64,000 nucleotides of DNA. Origin: Phyllobacterium zundukense (GTDB taxonomy: Bacteria; Pseudomonadota; Alphaproteobacteria; Rhizobiales; Rhizobiaceae). The DNA is taken from positions 1,834,501 through 1,898,500 of the forward strand of contig NZ_CP017940.1 in NCBI RefSeq assembly GCF_002764115.1, read 5' to 3'. Both the position numbers and the translations under genes were made by a program. Under the pieces are notes generated by a model. It was not told the DNA's origin, ran no database searches, and worked only from the letters and a program-made list of their open reading frames with translations. Positions 51,538-61,892 of this stretch are shown piece after piece (position 1 is the stretch's first letter; each line of letters starts with the position of its first letter).

Positions 51538-52116
51538 ATGACAGCGGACATCCTCTCTACAAAAGACAAGATCTTGCAGGCAGCAGCCGAAATCGCCAAG
51601 GAAGTGGGGCCTGTGCACCTTTCACTGGATGCGGTGGCGCGGCGAGCGGGTCTTTCAAAGGGAGGATTGCTTTATACGTTTCCGACCAAGGCCAAACTGC
51701 TTGAAGCGCTTGTAGAGCAGCACGTCGGCGAATTCGACGAATCACTTCGCGAGGAGGAGGCCAAGCGAAACCATGGCCCCGACAGCGTGGTACAAGCCTG
51801 TATAGAAGTCTACCGTGCGGAGTTCGTTTGCAACGAACCGGAACCCTCCGGTATTCTCGCGGCGATTGCCAACGATCCAGGTTTTATCGAGCCCATCCGC
51901 CGCTACAACAGGCAGTTGTGGCAGCGCATGAAGGAAAATTCCGAAGATCCGACCCTCGCACTTATCGCTTTCCTGACGATCGAAGGTCTTCGCACTTTGA
52001 AACTCTTTGAAATGGATGTGCCAAGCAGAGAAGAACAGATCGTCGCGATTGACCGGCTGAGAAGCCTGTTCGAGCCGGCCGACCCGCATAAGATATCCGA
52101 GCCGGTCAACGCGTAG
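51538..52116 (+). CDS. TetR-family repressor of the RND pump
   Basis: A 192-residue regulator. The DNA-binding domain is at residues about 8-55 (KDKILQAAAEIAKEVGPVHL, LDAVARRAGLSKGGLLYTFP, TKAKLLEALV). The ligand-binding part is helical and includes a TetR C-terminal segment (LALIAFLTIEGLRTLKLFEM). Divergent from the adaptor-permease operon with a perfect palindrome in between, it probably represses the pump and itself until an inducer binds. Confidence 0.92.
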   Translation: MTADILSTKDKILQAAAEIAKEVGPVHLSLDAVARRAGLSKGGLLYTFPTKAKLLEALVEQHVGEFDESLREEEAKRNHGPDSVVQACIEVYRAEFVCNEPEPSGILAAIANDPGFIEPIRRYNRQLWQRMKENSEDPTLALIAFLTIEGLRTLKLFEMDVPSREEQIVAIDRLRSLFEPADPHKISEPVNA

Positions 52117-52146
52117 AGGCATATCATTTATCGTCTGGTGCTCTAG

Positions 52147-53283
52147 CTACGCAAAGACAGGAATATCTCCCTGCGTCCAGGCCGCCTGCGTTTCTTCGGT
52201 GAAGGCGGTGTATCGCCCGGCTTCGATCGTGTCGCGAATGCCCTGCATCAATTGCTGGTAGTATGAAAGATTGTTCCATGTCAGCAGCATGCCGCCAAGT
52301 GCTTCACCTGATTTGACCAGATGGTGCAGATAGGCGCGGCTGTAATCCCGTGCAGCCGGACACGGCGATTCCTCATCCAACGGCCGGGGATCATCCGCGT
52401 GCCGGGCGTTGCGCAGATTGACCTTGCCCCGGCGCGTAAAAGCAAGGCCATGCCGCCCTGCCCGCGTTGGCATCACGCAATCGAACATGTCGATACCGCG
52501 CGCCACCGACTTCAGAATATCATCCGGCGTGCCGACGCCCATGAGATAGCGTGGCTTTTCAACGGGAAGTTCCGGACAGGTGATATCCAGCATTTCGAGC
52601 ATGACGTCCTGCGGCTCGCCAACCGCCAGCCCGCCAACGGCATAACCCTTCAGATCCATGGCTTTCAGCGCCTGTGCCGAGCGGACACGCAGGTCCGCCA
52701 CGTCACCGCCCTGCACGATGCCGAACATGGCCTTGCCGGGCTGATCGCCGAACGCAACCTTGCAGCGTTCTGCCCATCGCAGCGACAGTTCCATTGCCCG
52801 CTGGATATCCTTTGGAGTCGAAGGTAGCGCCACGCATTCGTCCAGCTGCATCTGGATATCGGAATCGAGCAATCCCTGGATCTCGATCGAGCGTTCCGGG
52901 CTCATCTCGTAGGCACGACCATCGATATGTGAACGGAACGTCACGCCCTTTTCGGTCAGCTTGCGCAACTGCGCCAGTGACATAACCTGAAAACCGCCGG
53001 AATCCGTCAGGATCGGCCCCTGCCAGCGGGAAAACTCATGCAACCCGCCAAGTTTCGCCACCCGTTCGGCGCTCGGCCGCAGCATCAGATGGTAGGTATT
53101 ACCAAGGATGATATCGGCGCCAAGGTCGCGCACCTGGTCCATATACATCGCCTTGACAGTGCCGCCGGTCCCGACGGGCATGAATGCCGGTGTACGAACA
53201 GTGCCGCGCGGCATGGTGATTTCACCGCGCCTCGCCTTGCCATCGGTGGCAATCAGTTTGAATTCAAAATTTTCGCTTGTCAT
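52147..53283 (-). CDS. tgt: Queuine tRNA-ribosyltransferase Tgt, zinc site degenerate
   Basis: Tgt exchanges guanine-34 for preQ1 in GUN-anticodon tRNAs. The 378-residue protein has the catalytic motifs [16 protein letters not shown] and [17 protein letters not shown] and normal length. The zinc-binding region, CxCxxC ... H in E. coli (CDCYTC, TIHNL), here reads SPCPAA and TWNNL, so three of four ligands are absent. The ATG at 53283 overlaps the queA stop (ATGA). tgt and queA act in successive queuosine steps. Confidence 0.95.
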   Translation of the reverse strand: MTSENFEFKLIATDGKARRGEITMPRGTVRTPAFMPVGTGGTVKAMYMDQVRDLGADIILGNTYHLMLRPSAERVAKLGGLHEFSRWQGPILTDSGGFQVMSLAQLRKLTEKGVTFRSHIDGRAYEMSPERSIEIQGLLDSDIQMQLDECVALPSTPKDIQRAMELSLRWAERCKVAFGDQPGKAMFGIVQGGDVADLRVRSAQALKAMDLKGYAVGGLAVGEPQDVMLEMLDITCPELPVEKPRYLMGVGTPDDILKSVARGIDMFDCVMPTRAGRHGLAFTRRGKVNLRNARHADDPRPLDEESPCPAARDYSRAYLHHLVKSGEALGGMLLTWNNLSYYQQLMQGIRDTIEAGRYTAFTEETQAAWTQGDIPVFA

Positions 53284-54359
53284 GATGCGGACCGCCATAA
53301 CAGGCTTGCATCGCCATAGGAATAGAAGCGGTAGTGATTTTTGATCGCATGTTCATAGGCCGCATGCATGCGCTCGAATCCGCTGAAAGCCGAGACCAGC
53401 ATGAACAGCGTCGAGCGTGGGAGGTGAAAATTCGTCATCAACATGTCGACAGCACGGAATTTGTAACCCGGCGTGATGAAAATATCCGTCGGCCCGGACC
53501 ATGGCTGGATGACGCCATTTTCATCTGTCGCGCTTTCGAGCAGACGCAGCGACGTTGTTCCGACGGAAACGATGCGCCCGCCACGCGCCTTCACGGCGTT
53601 GAGCGCCTCGGCCGTGGGCTGATCCACCGTACCAATTTCCGCATGCATCTTGTGATCTGCCGTGTCATCGGCTTTGACAGGCAGAAACGTGCCTGCGCCG
53701 ACATGCAAGGTAACGAAGTGCTCCTCGATCCCCCGCTCCCTTAAATCCTCCAGCAGCTCAGGCGTGAAATGCAGTCCCGCGGTCGGTGCGGCGACGGCAC
53801 CCTCTTCCCTTGCATAGACGGTCTGGTAGTCCTCGCGATCGCGACTGTCGTCGGCGCGTTTCGAAGCAATGTAAGGCGGCAAGGGAATGTGGCCGACCGC
53901 GGCAATCGCCTGATCAAGATCGGCACCGCTGAAATCGAACACCAGCAATGCTTCGCCTGCCTCGCCCTTTTCGGCGACCGTCGCTTGCAGCGATCCGAGC
54001 AGGCAGGCATTGTTGCCGTGACCAAAATCGATGCGCTCACCCTGTTTGATACGTTTTGCCGGGCGCAGGAAGGCTTTCCAACGATCAGGACCTGCACGCA
54101 TGTGCAAGGTCGCACTGATCTGGGCCTTTACACCTTCGCGTTCGCGAATACCTTCAAGTTGAGCCGGTATCACTTTGGTATCATTGAAAACCAAAGCATC
54201 TCCGGGACGAAGGAAATCGCCAAGGTTTCGAACGGAACTGTCGTCGAATTCGGACGTATTCGCCTTCACAAGCAAAAGCCGCGCTGAATCGCGCGGCTCT
54301 GCAGGTCTCAATGCGATGTTCTCTTCCGGCAGATCGAAATCGAAAAGATCAACACGCAT
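53280..54359 (-). CDS. queA: S-adenosylmethionine:tRNA ribosyltransferase-isomerase QueA
   Basis: QueA transfers the ribosyl part of S-adenosylmethionine to preQ1 in tRNA, giving epoxyqueuosine. The 359-residue protein starts [20 protein letters not shown] and contains [30 protein letters not shown] and [18 protein letters not shown], all typical. It is 17 bp downstream of a cyclophilin gene and coupled to tgt by a 4-bp overlap. Confidence 0.96.
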   Translation of the reverse strand: MRVDLFDFDLPEENIALRPAEPRDSARLLLVKANTSEFDDSSVRNLGDFLRPGDALVFNDTKVIPAQLEGIREREGVKAQISATLHMRAGPDRWKAFLRPAKRIKQGERIDFGHGNNACLLGSLQATVAEKGEAGEALLVFDFSGADLDQAIAAVGHIPLPPYIASKRADDSRDREDYQTVYAREEGAVAAPTAGLHFTPELLEDLRERGIEEHFVTLHVGAGTFLPVKADDTADHKMHAEIGTVDQPTAEALNAVKARGGRIVSVGTTSLRLLESATDENGVIQPWSGPTDIFITPGYKFRAVDMLMTNFHLPRSTLFMLVSAFSGFERMHAAYEHAIKNHYRFYSYGDASLLWRSAS

Positions 54360-54376
54360 AATGCATCAATTCGATC

Positions 54377-54886
54377 TTATTCGACGTCTGCTGCAACGCG
54401 CATGGTAACGATCGAATCCGGATCCTGAACCGGCTCGCCGCGCTTGATCTTGTCGACATTGTCCATGCCTTCGATAACCTGGCCCCATACCGTGTACTGG
54501 CGATTGAGGAAGGCAGCATCGTCGAAGCAGATGAAGAACTGCGAGTTGGCAGAATTGGGGCTCTGCGAGCGCGCCATCGAACAAGCGCCGCGGCCATGAT
54601 TGGCATTGGAAAATTCAGCCTTGAGGTCCGGCTTTTCCGAACCGCCCATGCCGGCGCGAGCGGGATTGAACGAGCTGCCGCCCTTCTTTCCAAACTTGAC
54701 GTCGCCGGTCTGTGCCATGAAGCCATCGATCACGCGGTGGAACACAACGCCATCATAAGCGCCCTCGCGTGCCAGTTCCTTGATCCGCTCAACATGTCCG
54801 GGAGCGAGGTCCGGATAGAGTTCGATAACGACGCTGCCCTTCGTGGTTTCAAGAAGGATGGTATTCTCTGGGTCTTTGTAAGCCAT
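54377..54886 (-). CDS. Cytoplasmic peptidyl-prolyl cis-trans isomerase (cyclophilin type)
   Basis: A 169-residue cyclophilin without signal peptide. Active-site motifs are FHRVIDGFMAQTGD and SQFFICFDDAAFLNRQYTVW (Arg and Phe of the proline pocket kept). It catalyses proline isomerisation in protein folding. The ATG at 54886 has GGAG 10 nt upstream; a TTG nine bp earlier is less likely. It pairs with a periplasmic paralogue directly upstream. Confidence 0.93.
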   Translation of the reverse strand: MAYKDPENTILLETTKGSVVIELYPDLAPGHVERIKELAREGAYDGVVFHRVIDGFMAQTGDVKFGKKGGSSFNPARAGMGGSEKPDLKAEFSNANHGRGACSMARSQSPNSANSQFFICFDDAAFLNRQYTVWGQVIEGMDNVDKIKRGEPVQDPDSIVTMRVAADVE

Positions 54887-54910
54887 TTTCGGCAATCTCC
54901 TGTTTTATAA

Positions 54911-55495
54911 TTACTTGGTCGAACCGACCGTGACCTTGATCATCTTGTCCGGGTTATCGACGGCACCATTATCGGTGTCCGAACCCTTCTTGATCTTGTC
55001 GACGACATCCATGCCGCTCGTGACCTTGCCAACGACTGTATATTGGCCGTTCAGGGAAGGATATTCGGTGAACATGATGAAGAACTGCGAGTTGGCAGAA
55101 TTGGGATTCTGCGAACGGGCCATGCCGACGACACCGCGTACGAAAGGTTCTTTCGAGAATTCAGCGGGCAGATCAGGACGCGTAGAACCACCGGTTCCGG
55201 CGGCTTGCTGGTTGTAGCCCTTTTCCGTGTTGCCATACTGCACGTCACCGGTCTGGGCCATGAAACCTGGAATGACCCGGTGGAACACGACATTATTATA
55301 TGCGCCTTCCTTGGCCAGTGCCTTGATCTGTTCGACGTGCTTCGGCGCAAGGTCGGGAAGCAACTCGACCTTGACGTCGCCATCCTTGAGCTTGATCGTC
55401 ATGGTGTTCGCATCATCGGCTAGGACCGGGCTCAACGAAGCAAATGAAAGGGACGAAACGGCAGCAACAAGAAGCGCTGTGCGGAAAAAGGACAT
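54911..55495 (-). CDS. Periplasmic peptidyl-prolyl cis-trans isomerase (cyclophilin type)
   Basis: A 194-residue cyclophilin with a signal peptide (ALLVAAVSSLSFASLSPVLA, cut before DDANT). Motifs FHRVIPGFMAQTGD and SQFFIMFTEYPSLNGQYTVV are conserved. It is a paralogue of the downstream cytoplasmic enzyme. The ATG at 55495 follows GGAG; a frame extension of four residues is less likely. It lies 14 bp after coaD. Confidence 0.94.
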   Translation of the reverse strand: MSFFRTALLVAAVSSLSFASLSPVLADDANTMTIKLKDGDVKVELLPDLAPKHVEQIKALAKEGAYNNVVFHRVIPGFMAQTGDVQYGNTEKGYNQQAAGTGGSTRPDLPAEFSKEPFVRGVVGMARSQNPNSANSQFFIMFTEYPSLNGQYTVVGKVTSGMDVVDKIKKGSDTDNGAVDNPDKMIKVTVGSTK

Positions 55496-55509
55496 AAAAG
55501 TCTCCAAGA

Positions 55510-56004
55510 TCAGGATTTGAATTTTGTCTTGAGCGCGTCGGCGACAAGAGCAGGGACAAAATGCCGGACGTCACCGCCCATGGCGGCAATCTGGCGAACC
55601 AATGTGGCAGTAATGGTGCGGACCGAGGGATCGGCCGGGAGAAATACCGTCTGTAACTCCGGCGCCATCTTGCCGTTCATGCCCGCCATCTGCATCTCAT
55701 AGTCGAGATCCGTACCGTCACGCAAACCGCGAACCATCAGTGATGCCCCATATTTGCGCGCTGCATCGATCAACAGCCCGTCAAAGGCAATAACGTCGAT
55801 CCTGGCGCTATCCTTGCCGAAAACATCGGCAGCGACGCGCTTGATCAGGTCGACGCGCTCTTCAAACGAAAATAAAGGGGCCTTGCCGGGATGAGTGCCG
55901 ATAGCCACGAATACCTTGTCAGCAAGCCTGAGCGAGCCCTGCAAGACATCCATATGGCCATTGGTGATGGGATCAAATGATCCGGCATAGATCGCGATTG
56001 TCAT
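55510..56004 (-). CDS. coaD: Phosphopantetheine adenylyltransferase CoaD
   Basis: CoaD transfers AMP to 4'-phosphopantetheine, the penultimate step of coenzyme A synthesis. The 164-residue protein starts [20 protein letters not shown] with the (T/S)xGH nucleotidyltransferase motif, and carries the second motif region [19 protein letters not shown]. Length and order fit the family. It opens the coaD-cyclophilin-cyclophilin-queA-tgt run, all on the minus strand with short gaps. Confidence 0.96.
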   Translation of the reverse strand: MTIAIYAGSFDPITNGHMDVLQGSLRLADKVFVAIGTHPGKAPLFSFEERVDLIKRVAADVFGKDSARIDVIAFDGLLIDAARKYGASLMVRGLRDGTDLDYEMQMAGMNGKMAPELQTVFLPADPSVRTITATLVRQIAAMGGDVRHFVPALVADALKTKFKS

Positions 56005-56125
56005 GAGGGTTACCTAACCGTTTTGCCCGGCGCTTTCAATGGTCCGCAATTGATCAGATGAACGGGAGATGAACGCAGCAATCAGCGAGCATTCAGATGC
56101 GCACAGCTACATATGAGAAGAAAAG

Positions 56126-56332
56126 ATGAAACTATTTGCAAATTGGCACGTTGCTAACCATGCAGACGCGAAAGATCGAAGGGACAGATTTATGTTTATT
56201 CTTCTGGCCATTGCCATGATGATCGCCATGATGGTTTCCGCATTTCTCATGCTTATCGAAGAAAACAAGAAGCGGAAAGCTCCGGTCAGAACTTCCCGCT
56301 TCGGTGTCTATCACCACCGTATCGATCTATGA
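56126..56332 (+). CDS. Small single-span membrane protein (tentative)
   Basis: A 68-residue frame with one Met-rich membrane helix (FMFILLAIAMMIAMMVSAFLM) flanked by charged ends (DAKDRRDR, EENKKRKAP). GAGAAGAAAAG precedes the ATG. It lies between coaD and gyrA on the other strand. No family recognised; gene status is uncertain. Confidence 0.5.
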   Translation: MKLFANWHVANHADAKDRRDRFMFILLAIAMMIAMMVSAFLMLIEENKKRKAPVRTSRFGVYHHRIDL

Positions 56333-56351
56333 TCGCCTAACAAATTCGGCC

Positions 56352-59156
56352 CTAGATCTCTTCAGAGCCGTTCGTCGTATCTGGGGCTGCAGTCTCGCCT
56401 TCAATGGATGTTTCAGCTTCGACTTCATCGTTTTCGGTTTCCGAAATCCGCTCGACCGAAACAACCTTCTCGCCATCTGCCGTATTGAAAATGGTCACGC
56501 CCTTCGTCGAGCGCCCGGCAATGCGAATGCCGTTCACGGGCACGCGGATCAGCTGGCCGCGATCGGAGACCAGCAGTATCTGGTCCGAAGCTTCAACCGG
56601 GAACAATGACACTAGCTTGCCGATTTCATCGGTCTTCGACGTGTCGGTTGCGCGAATGCCCTTACCGCCGCGCCCCGAGACGCGGAACTCATAGGACGAC
56701 GAGCGTTTACCGTAGCCATACTCGCTGACCGTAAGCACGGTCTCTTCGCGGTCGCGCAGCTCCGTATAACGCTCGGTTGAAAGGTCGGTCACATCCGTTG
56801 CTTCTTCGCCGACCAGGGCGATTTCTTCAACATCATCGGCACCCTGAGCCCGCCGCTCCGCTGCAGCTTGCTTGAGATAAGCCGAACGTTCCGCCGGACT
56901 TGCGTCGACGTGGTTGAGGATGGCCATCGAGATGATCCTGTCACCAGGCGCGAGGCTTATGCCGCGAACCCCGATCGAATTGCGGCCAACGAACACGCGC
57001 ACATCTGTCACGGGGAAGCGGATGCACTGGCCGCCGGCGGCGGTCAATAGTACATCGTCGAACTCATCACAGGTGTCGACGCTGAGGATTTCATCGCCCT
57101 CCTCTTCCAGCTTCATCGCGATCTTGCCATTGCGATTGACCTGGACGAAATCGGACAGTTTGTTGCGGCGAACCGTTCCGCGTGTCGTGGCAAACATGAC
57201 GTCGAGATTTGCCCAGCTTGCCTCGTCTTCCGGCAGCGGCATGATCGTGGTGATGCGCTCGCCCTGTTCGAGCGGCAGCATGTTGATCAGAGCCTTGCCG
57301 CGCGACTGCGGCGTTCCGATCGGCAGACGCCAGACCTTTTCCTTGTAGACGATGCCGCGCGACGAGAAGAACAGCATCGGCGTATGCGTGTTGGCGACGA
57401 ACAGCCGCGTGACGAAATCCTCGTCCTTCATCGACACGCCCGAACGGCCCTTGCCGCCACGGCGCTGCGCCCGATAGGTCACCAAAGGCACCCGCTTGAT
57501 ATAACCGGCGTGGCTGACGGTCACCACCATGTCCTCGCGGGCGATGAGGTCTTCATCGTCCATGTCGGCGCCGCCATCTGTGAGCACCGTGCGGCGCGGT
57601 GTGCCGAACTCGTCGCGAATTGCAAGTAGCTCGTCCTTGACGAGCCCCATGATCCGCACGCGGGACGCCAGGATCTCAAGATAATCGGCGATCTCGACAC
57701 CGATCTTGTTGAGCTCGTCAGCGATTTCATCGCGTCCAAGTGCGGTCAGGCGCTGCAGCCGCAGATCGAGAATGGCCCGCGCCTGCTCCTCGGAGAGGTT
57801 ATAGGTGTTGTCGTCGTTGAGTGTGTGGCGCGGATCGGCGATCAAGGTGATCAGCGGCGCCACGTCATTGGCGGGCCAGCGGCGTTCCATCAACTGGTCG
57901 CGGGCCGTTGCCGGATCCGGCGCAAGGCGGATCAGCGCAATGATCTCATCAATATTGGCGACGGCGATGGCCAGGCCAACCAGGACGTGCGCGCGGTCAC
58001 GCGCCTTGCGCAGCAGGAATTTCGTACGGCGGCTGACAACTTCCTCGCGAAAGCTGACAAAGGCACGCAAAATGTCGAGCAGATTGAGCAGCCCGGGCTT
58101 GCCGCCATTCAGCGCCACCATGTTGGCACCGAAGGAGGTCTGCAGTGGTGTGAAACGGTAAAGCTGATTGACGATGACATCGGCAACTGCGTCGCGCTTC
58201 AGCTCGACGACGACACGATAGCCGTCCCGGTCCGATTCATCGCGAATATCGGAAATGCCCTCGATGCGCTTTTCACGCACGAGATCGGCCATTTTCTCGA
58301 TCATCGTCGCCTTGTTCACCTGATACGGAACCTCGGTGATGATAATGGCTTCGCGGTCACCGCGCATGCTTTCGATGGCGACCTTGCCGCGCATCAGGAT
58401 CGAGCCGCGGCCCGTGCTATAAGCGGAATGAATGCCCGAGCGGCCAAGAACGAGGCCGCCTGTCGGGAAATCCGGCCCTGGAATGAATTCCATCATTTCC
58501 GGCAGTTCGATCGCCGGATTGTCGATCAGCGCGATACAACCATTGATGACTTCGGCGAGGTTGTGCGGCGGAACGTTCGTCGCCATGCCGACAGCGATAC
58601 CGCCCGAACCATTGACCAGGAGATTGGGAAAGCGTGCCGGCAGGACCACTGGTTCCTGCTCGCGGCCGTCATAATTGTCCTGGAAATCGACTGTTTCCTT
58701 GTCGATGTCCTCGAGCAGCGATTCCGTTACCTTTTCCAGGCGGCATTCCGTGTATCGCATCGCGGCTGGGGAGTCGCCGTCGATTGAGCCGAAATTGCCC
58801 TGCCCGTCGACGAGCGGATCACGCAATGACCAGTCCTGCGCCATGCGGACAAGCGCGTCATAGATGGAGGCGTCACCATGCGGATGGTATTTACCCATCA
58901 CCTCACCGACGACACCGGCAGACTTGCGGTAGGACCTGTTCCACGACAGGCCCATCTCGTTCATCGCATGCAGGATACGTCTATGCACGGGCTTCAGGCC
59001 GTCTCGCACGTCCGGCAGCGCACGACTGACGATCACGCTCATCGCATAATCGAGATAGGAACGCTGCATTTCCTCGATGATGGAAATCGGCTCGATACCG
59101 GAGATTGGTCCGGATTTATCGTCTTCAGGGCCGGGAGGTGGAGTTAGGTCAGACAC
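56352..59156 (-). CDS. gyrA: DNA gyrase subunit A
   Basis: GyrA cuts and rejoins DNA in the supercoiling reaction. The 934-residue protein carries the catalytic Tyr in [13 protein letters not shown] and six C-terminal beta-pinwheel blades with the GyrA box (QRRGGKGRS). In the quinolone region the sequence is [15 protein letters not shown]: the residue matching E. coli Ser83 is Ala and Asp87 is kept. Start is GTG at 59156. The C-terminal tail is acidic ([20 protein letters not shown]). It is followed by coaD in the same direction. Confidence 0.97.
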   Translation of the reverse strand: MSDLTPPPGPEDDKSGPISGIEPISIIEEMQRSYLDYAMSVIVSRALPDVRDGLKPVHRRILHAMNEMGLSWNRSYRKSAGVVGEVMGKYHPHGDASIYDALVRMAQDWSLRDPLVDGQGNFGSIDGDSPAAMRYTECRLEKVTESLLEDIDKETVDFQDNYDGREQEPVVLPARFPNLLVNGSGGIAVGMATNVPPHNLAEVINGCIALIDNPAIELPEMMEFIPGPDFPTGGLVLGRSGIHSAYSTGRGSILMRGKVAIESMRGDREAIIITEVPYQVNKATMIEKMADLVREKRIEGISDIRDESDRDGYRVVVELKRDAVADVIVNQLYRFTPLQTSFGANMVALNGGKPGLLNLLDILRAFVSFREEVVSRRTKFLLRKARDRAHVLVGLAIAVANIDEIIALIRLAPDPATARDQLMERRWPANDVAPLITLIADPRHTLNDDNTYNLSEEQARAILDLRLQRLTALGRDEIADELNKIGVEIADYLEILASRVRIMGLVKDELLAIRDEFGTPRRTVLTDGGADMDDEDLIAREDMVVTVSHAGYIKRVPLVTYRAQRRGGKGRSGVSMKDEDFVTRLFVANTHTPMLFFSSRGIVYKEKVWRLPIGTPQSRGKALINMLPLEQGERITTIMPLPEDEASWANLDVMFATTRGTVRRNKLSDFVQVNRNGKIAMKLEEEGDEILSVDTCDEFDDVLLTAAGGQCIRFPVTDVRVFVGRNSIGVRGISLAPGDRIISMAILNHVDASPAERSAYLKQAAAERRAQGADDVEEIALVGEEATDVTDLSTERYTELRDREETVLTVSEYGYGKRSSSYEFRVSGRGGKGIRATDTSKTDEIGKLVSLFPVEASDQILLVSDRGQLIRVPVNGIRIAGRSTKGVTIFNTADGEKVVSVERISETENDEVEAETSIEGETAAPDTTNGSEEI

Positions 59157-59409
59157 GAGGCACTCATCTTTCGTATAGAATCAATCTTTGATCTTATAGC
59201 GGCTTTCAACACGAAAAGCCAATAAACGGGACCGTAATACACAGCTGAAAAGCCTTTAATATCAATGAGATAAAATAGTTTTTCTCATGCTGTGAAAAAC
59301 TTGCCCAAGGATTTGCATGTTTCTCGACGTTGGATATCGAATCCGGTAGGTTGCTGGGGCTATAAACGGTAGGTTGGCCGAGCTTTAAACAGAAAAGAAA
59401 AGCAAAATC

Positions 59410-60039
59410 GTGGCGTATTCCGACACCCTTCTCAATGCGCTCGTCACCTTGATGGTGACAATCGATCCACCGGGACTGGCGCCTCTGTTTCTCGCACTTA
59501 CACGCGGCATGAATCGCAAGGAACGCAGCCAGGTCGGGCTGCGGGCAAGCCTCATCGCTTTCATCGTCCTGACCGTTTTTGCCGTCGCCGGCGCTCAAAT
59601 CCTTGCTCTCTTTGGCATCACGCTCGGCGCATTTCGCATCGCCGGTGGCCTCCTGCTGTTCTGGATTGCCTTCGAGATGATTTTCGAACGGCGCAATGAG
59701 CGCAAGGAAAAGAGCGCGGAGGTTGCGATTACCAAGGATCACATCCGCAACATCGCCGCCTTCCCGCTCGCCATTCCGCTCATCGCCGGTCCGGGCGCCA
59801 TCTCCGCCACCATCCTTCTGGCGGGTACACTTTCCGACGCGACATCGCGCCTGGCGCTGATCGGCATCATTCTGATTTGTATCGCCACATCTTACGTAGT
59901 GTTCTTGCTCGCGGAACGTGTCGACCGCTTTCTTGGCGAAACCGGCCGCTCCATCCTGACTCGCCTTCTCGGTGTCATTCTCGCCGCCCTGGCCGTCCAG
60001 TTCGTGGCGGATGGCATCAAGACGCTCATAACGAGCTGA
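59410..60039 (+). CDS. MarC family integral membrane protein
   Basis: A 209-residue protein with six membrane helices, of the MarC/UPF0056 family. Family motifs include TIDPPGLAPLFLALT near the N-terminus, GAFRIAGGLLLFWIAFEMI and PLAIPLIAGPGAISATILLA. Despite the name, no drug-resistance role is established. A GTG start at 59410 is used. It is divergent from gyrA. Confidence 0.93.
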   Translation: MAYSDTLLNALVTLMVTIDPPGLAPLFLALTRGMNRKERSQVGLRASLIAFIVLTVFAVAGAQILALFGITLGAFRIAGGLLLFWIAFEMIFERRNERKEKSAEVAITKDHIRNIAAFPLAIPLIAGPGAISATILLAGTLSDATSRLALIGIILICIATSYVVFLLAERVDRFLGETGRSILTRLLGVILAALAVQFVADGIKTLITS

Positions 60040-60046
60040 TGGAGTT

Positions 60047-60463
60047 CTACAGCGATGTGTCCATCGCGGTGCTGCTGTCGTCCGTGCTGAACAGCAGCGT
60101 TATCGGCCGCCCAGCAATGGCGCCGCCGAAATCATCGGTGATGGGCAGCGGCAGGTTTTGATAGAGCGCCTCGAGCACAGAGGCCACGAAGGCTCGCTTC
60201 AGAGGCATGTCCTGACCAAGTTTCGCATAGCTTGCGCGCGGATTTCCGATCATGCTGCCATCGCGGCGCAATGCAAAACGCAGGGTAATTTCCAGATTTT
60301 CAGTTCCGGGCGGCGGCTTCCAGCAGGAATATAGGGCCGGCCCAATCTCGTAGATTGTTGCTATCGGCTCGCGGCTGCCACATGCCCGCTCTCCTGCCCC
60401 GGCTGAAGCCGGGTACAGCAGGATAAGCGCAATCATGGATGCTCGAAATCCGCTCAAAATCAC
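60047..60463 (-). CDS. Secreted TonB-C-like protein
   Basis: A 138-residue protein with a signal peptide (SMIALILLYPASAGAGERAC). A C-terminal domain resembles the TonB/TolA C-terminal fold (ENLEITLRFALRRDGSMIGN, LKRAFVASVLEALYQNLPLP). Such stand-alone periplasmic modules are common in Rhizobiales; function unknown. The start is GTG at 60463 or an ATG 27 bp later. It ends 8 bp from the convergent MarC gene. Confidence 0.7.
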   Translation of the reverse strand: MILSGFRASMIALILLYPASAGAGERACGSREPIATIYEIGPALYSCWKPPPGTENLEITLRFALRRDGSMIGNPRASYAKLGQDMPLKRAFVASVLEALYQNLPLPITDDFGGAIAGRPITLLFSTDDSSTAMDTSL

Positions 60464-60529
60464 CCCCGCCAGGGATTGATCCCTCCATCGCAGATTCGCT
60501 ACCCAATTGCCTGAATATGCAAGTCATAC

Positions 60530-61825
60530 TTAAGGTGTATTGGCTTCCTCGGCGGCATCCTTCTGGGTGATCAATCGGGCACTGCGGGCTCCGCTAACAG
60601 AGATCCACAGCCAGCTCAGGGCAACCGCCAGACGGTTGCGGAGCCCGATCAGGAAATAGATGTGGGCGAGCCCCCAGAGCCACCAGGCGATGTAGCCCTT
60701 CAGCTTGATCCAGCCGAAATCGGTGACAGCGGCGCGCTTGCCGATCGTCGCCAGATCACCGTCATGGTGGTAGACAAATGGCCTTGGCGATTGATCCCCG
60801 ACAAGCCTCGCCTTGATCGTCTTGGCGATATGCACGCCCTGCTGCTTCGCCGCCGGCGCGATGCCGGGCACGGTGCCCTTGCCGCCATTGGCAACAGTCG
60901 CCGTGTCGCCAATAACAAAGATTTCCGGATATCCCGGGGCCGTGAGATCGGCATTGACGACGACACGCCCGACGCGATCAGCGGGCACATTCAGCCATTT
61001 CGCCGCGGGCGATGCCTGGACGCCGGCCGCCCAGATAATCGTCTGGGCGCGGAGCGACTGACCGCCGAACTCGACACCATCTGTGTGGCATTCGGTGACG
61101 GGATTGCCCAGATGAACAGTGACGCCGAGCTTCTCCAGCGCCTGCTTGGCATAGGCGGACATGTCTTCACTGAAGGCCGGCAGTACCCGGGGTCCGCCCT
61201 CGATGAGCACGACACGCGCTGATGCCGGATCGATCACCCTGAAATCACCCTTCAGCGTATCGCGGGCCAGATCGGCTATCGTTCCGGCAACCTCGACCCC
61301 CGTCGGACCGCCACCAATCATCACGAATGTCAGATACTCCGCGCGCTTCGCCGGATCAGGTTCACGTTCTGCTTTTTCGAATGCAGTAAGAATACGCCGC
61401 CGGATCGTCGTTGCATCTTCCAGCGTTTTCAAGCCAGGCGCGAATGGCTCCCAATCATCATGGCCGAAATAGGCATGGCGCGCGCCTGTCGCCAGCACCA
61501 GCGTATCGTAGGGAATGGTTTCGCCATCAGCCGTTGAAACAGTCCGGGCAGCTGTATCGACCCCGTCGATCGTACCCAGCAGCGTTTTGACATTCTTGTA
61601 CTTGCGCAGCAGGTGCCGGATCGGCCAGGCAATTTCCGATGTCGCCAGTGTCGAGGTTGCCACTTGGTAGAGCAAGGGTTGGAACAGATGATGGTTGCGC
61701 TGGTCGATAAGCGTGATGTCCATATCGGCATTGCGCAGGTTATGGACCGCCTCCAGCCCGCCGAAGCCTCCGCCGACGATCACAAGGCGATGCCGGGTGC
61801 TGGCAGATGGCTGGATTTCCGTCAT
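60530..61825 (-). CDS. Type II NADH dehydrogenase-like FAD oxidoreductase
   Basis: A 431-residue flavoprotein that probably oxidises NADH and reduces quinone without proton pumping. The FAD motif is HRLVIVGGGFGGLEAVHNL, the NAD motif VMIGGGPTGVEVAGTIADL, and the second FAD motif PEIFVIGDTATVANGGKG. The C-terminal part contains a membrane-associating helix (GYIAWWLWGLAHIYFLIGL). GGAG lies seven nt before the ATG at 61825. It is followed by the secreted TonB-C-like gene. Confidence 0.92.
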   Translation of the reverse strand: MTEIQPSASTRHRLVIVGGGFGGLEAVHNLRNADMDITLIDQRNHHLFQPLLYQVATSTLATSEIAWPIRHLLRKYKNVKTLLGTIDGVDTAARTVSTADGETIPYDTLVLATGARHAYFGHDDWEPFAPGLKTLEDATTIRRRILTAFEKAEREPDPAKRAEYLTFVMIGGGPTGVEVAGTIADLARDTLKGDFRVIDPASARVVLIEGGPRVLPAFSEDMSAYAKQALEKLGVTVHLGNPVTECHTDGVEFGGQSLRAQTIIWAAGVQASPAAKWLNVPADRVGRVVVNADLTAPGYPEIFVIGDTATVANGGKGTVPGIAPAAKQQGVHIAKTIKARLVGDQSPRPFVYHHDGDLATIGKRAAVTDFGWIKLKGYIAWWLWGLAHIYFLIGLRNRLAVALSWLWISVSGARSARLITQKDAAEEANTP

Positions 61826-61892
61826 GACAAGGCTCCGATGCACAAACCAAAGGCCTGTCTAACAGACAGCGCGTAGCCCGACAATTGCGGTC

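Noticed and set aside
59206..59742. A 178-codon minus-strand frame upstream of gyrA
   Set aside because: It is antisense to the clear MarC gene and its composition (CECEKQRRQ-like) has no family resemblance.
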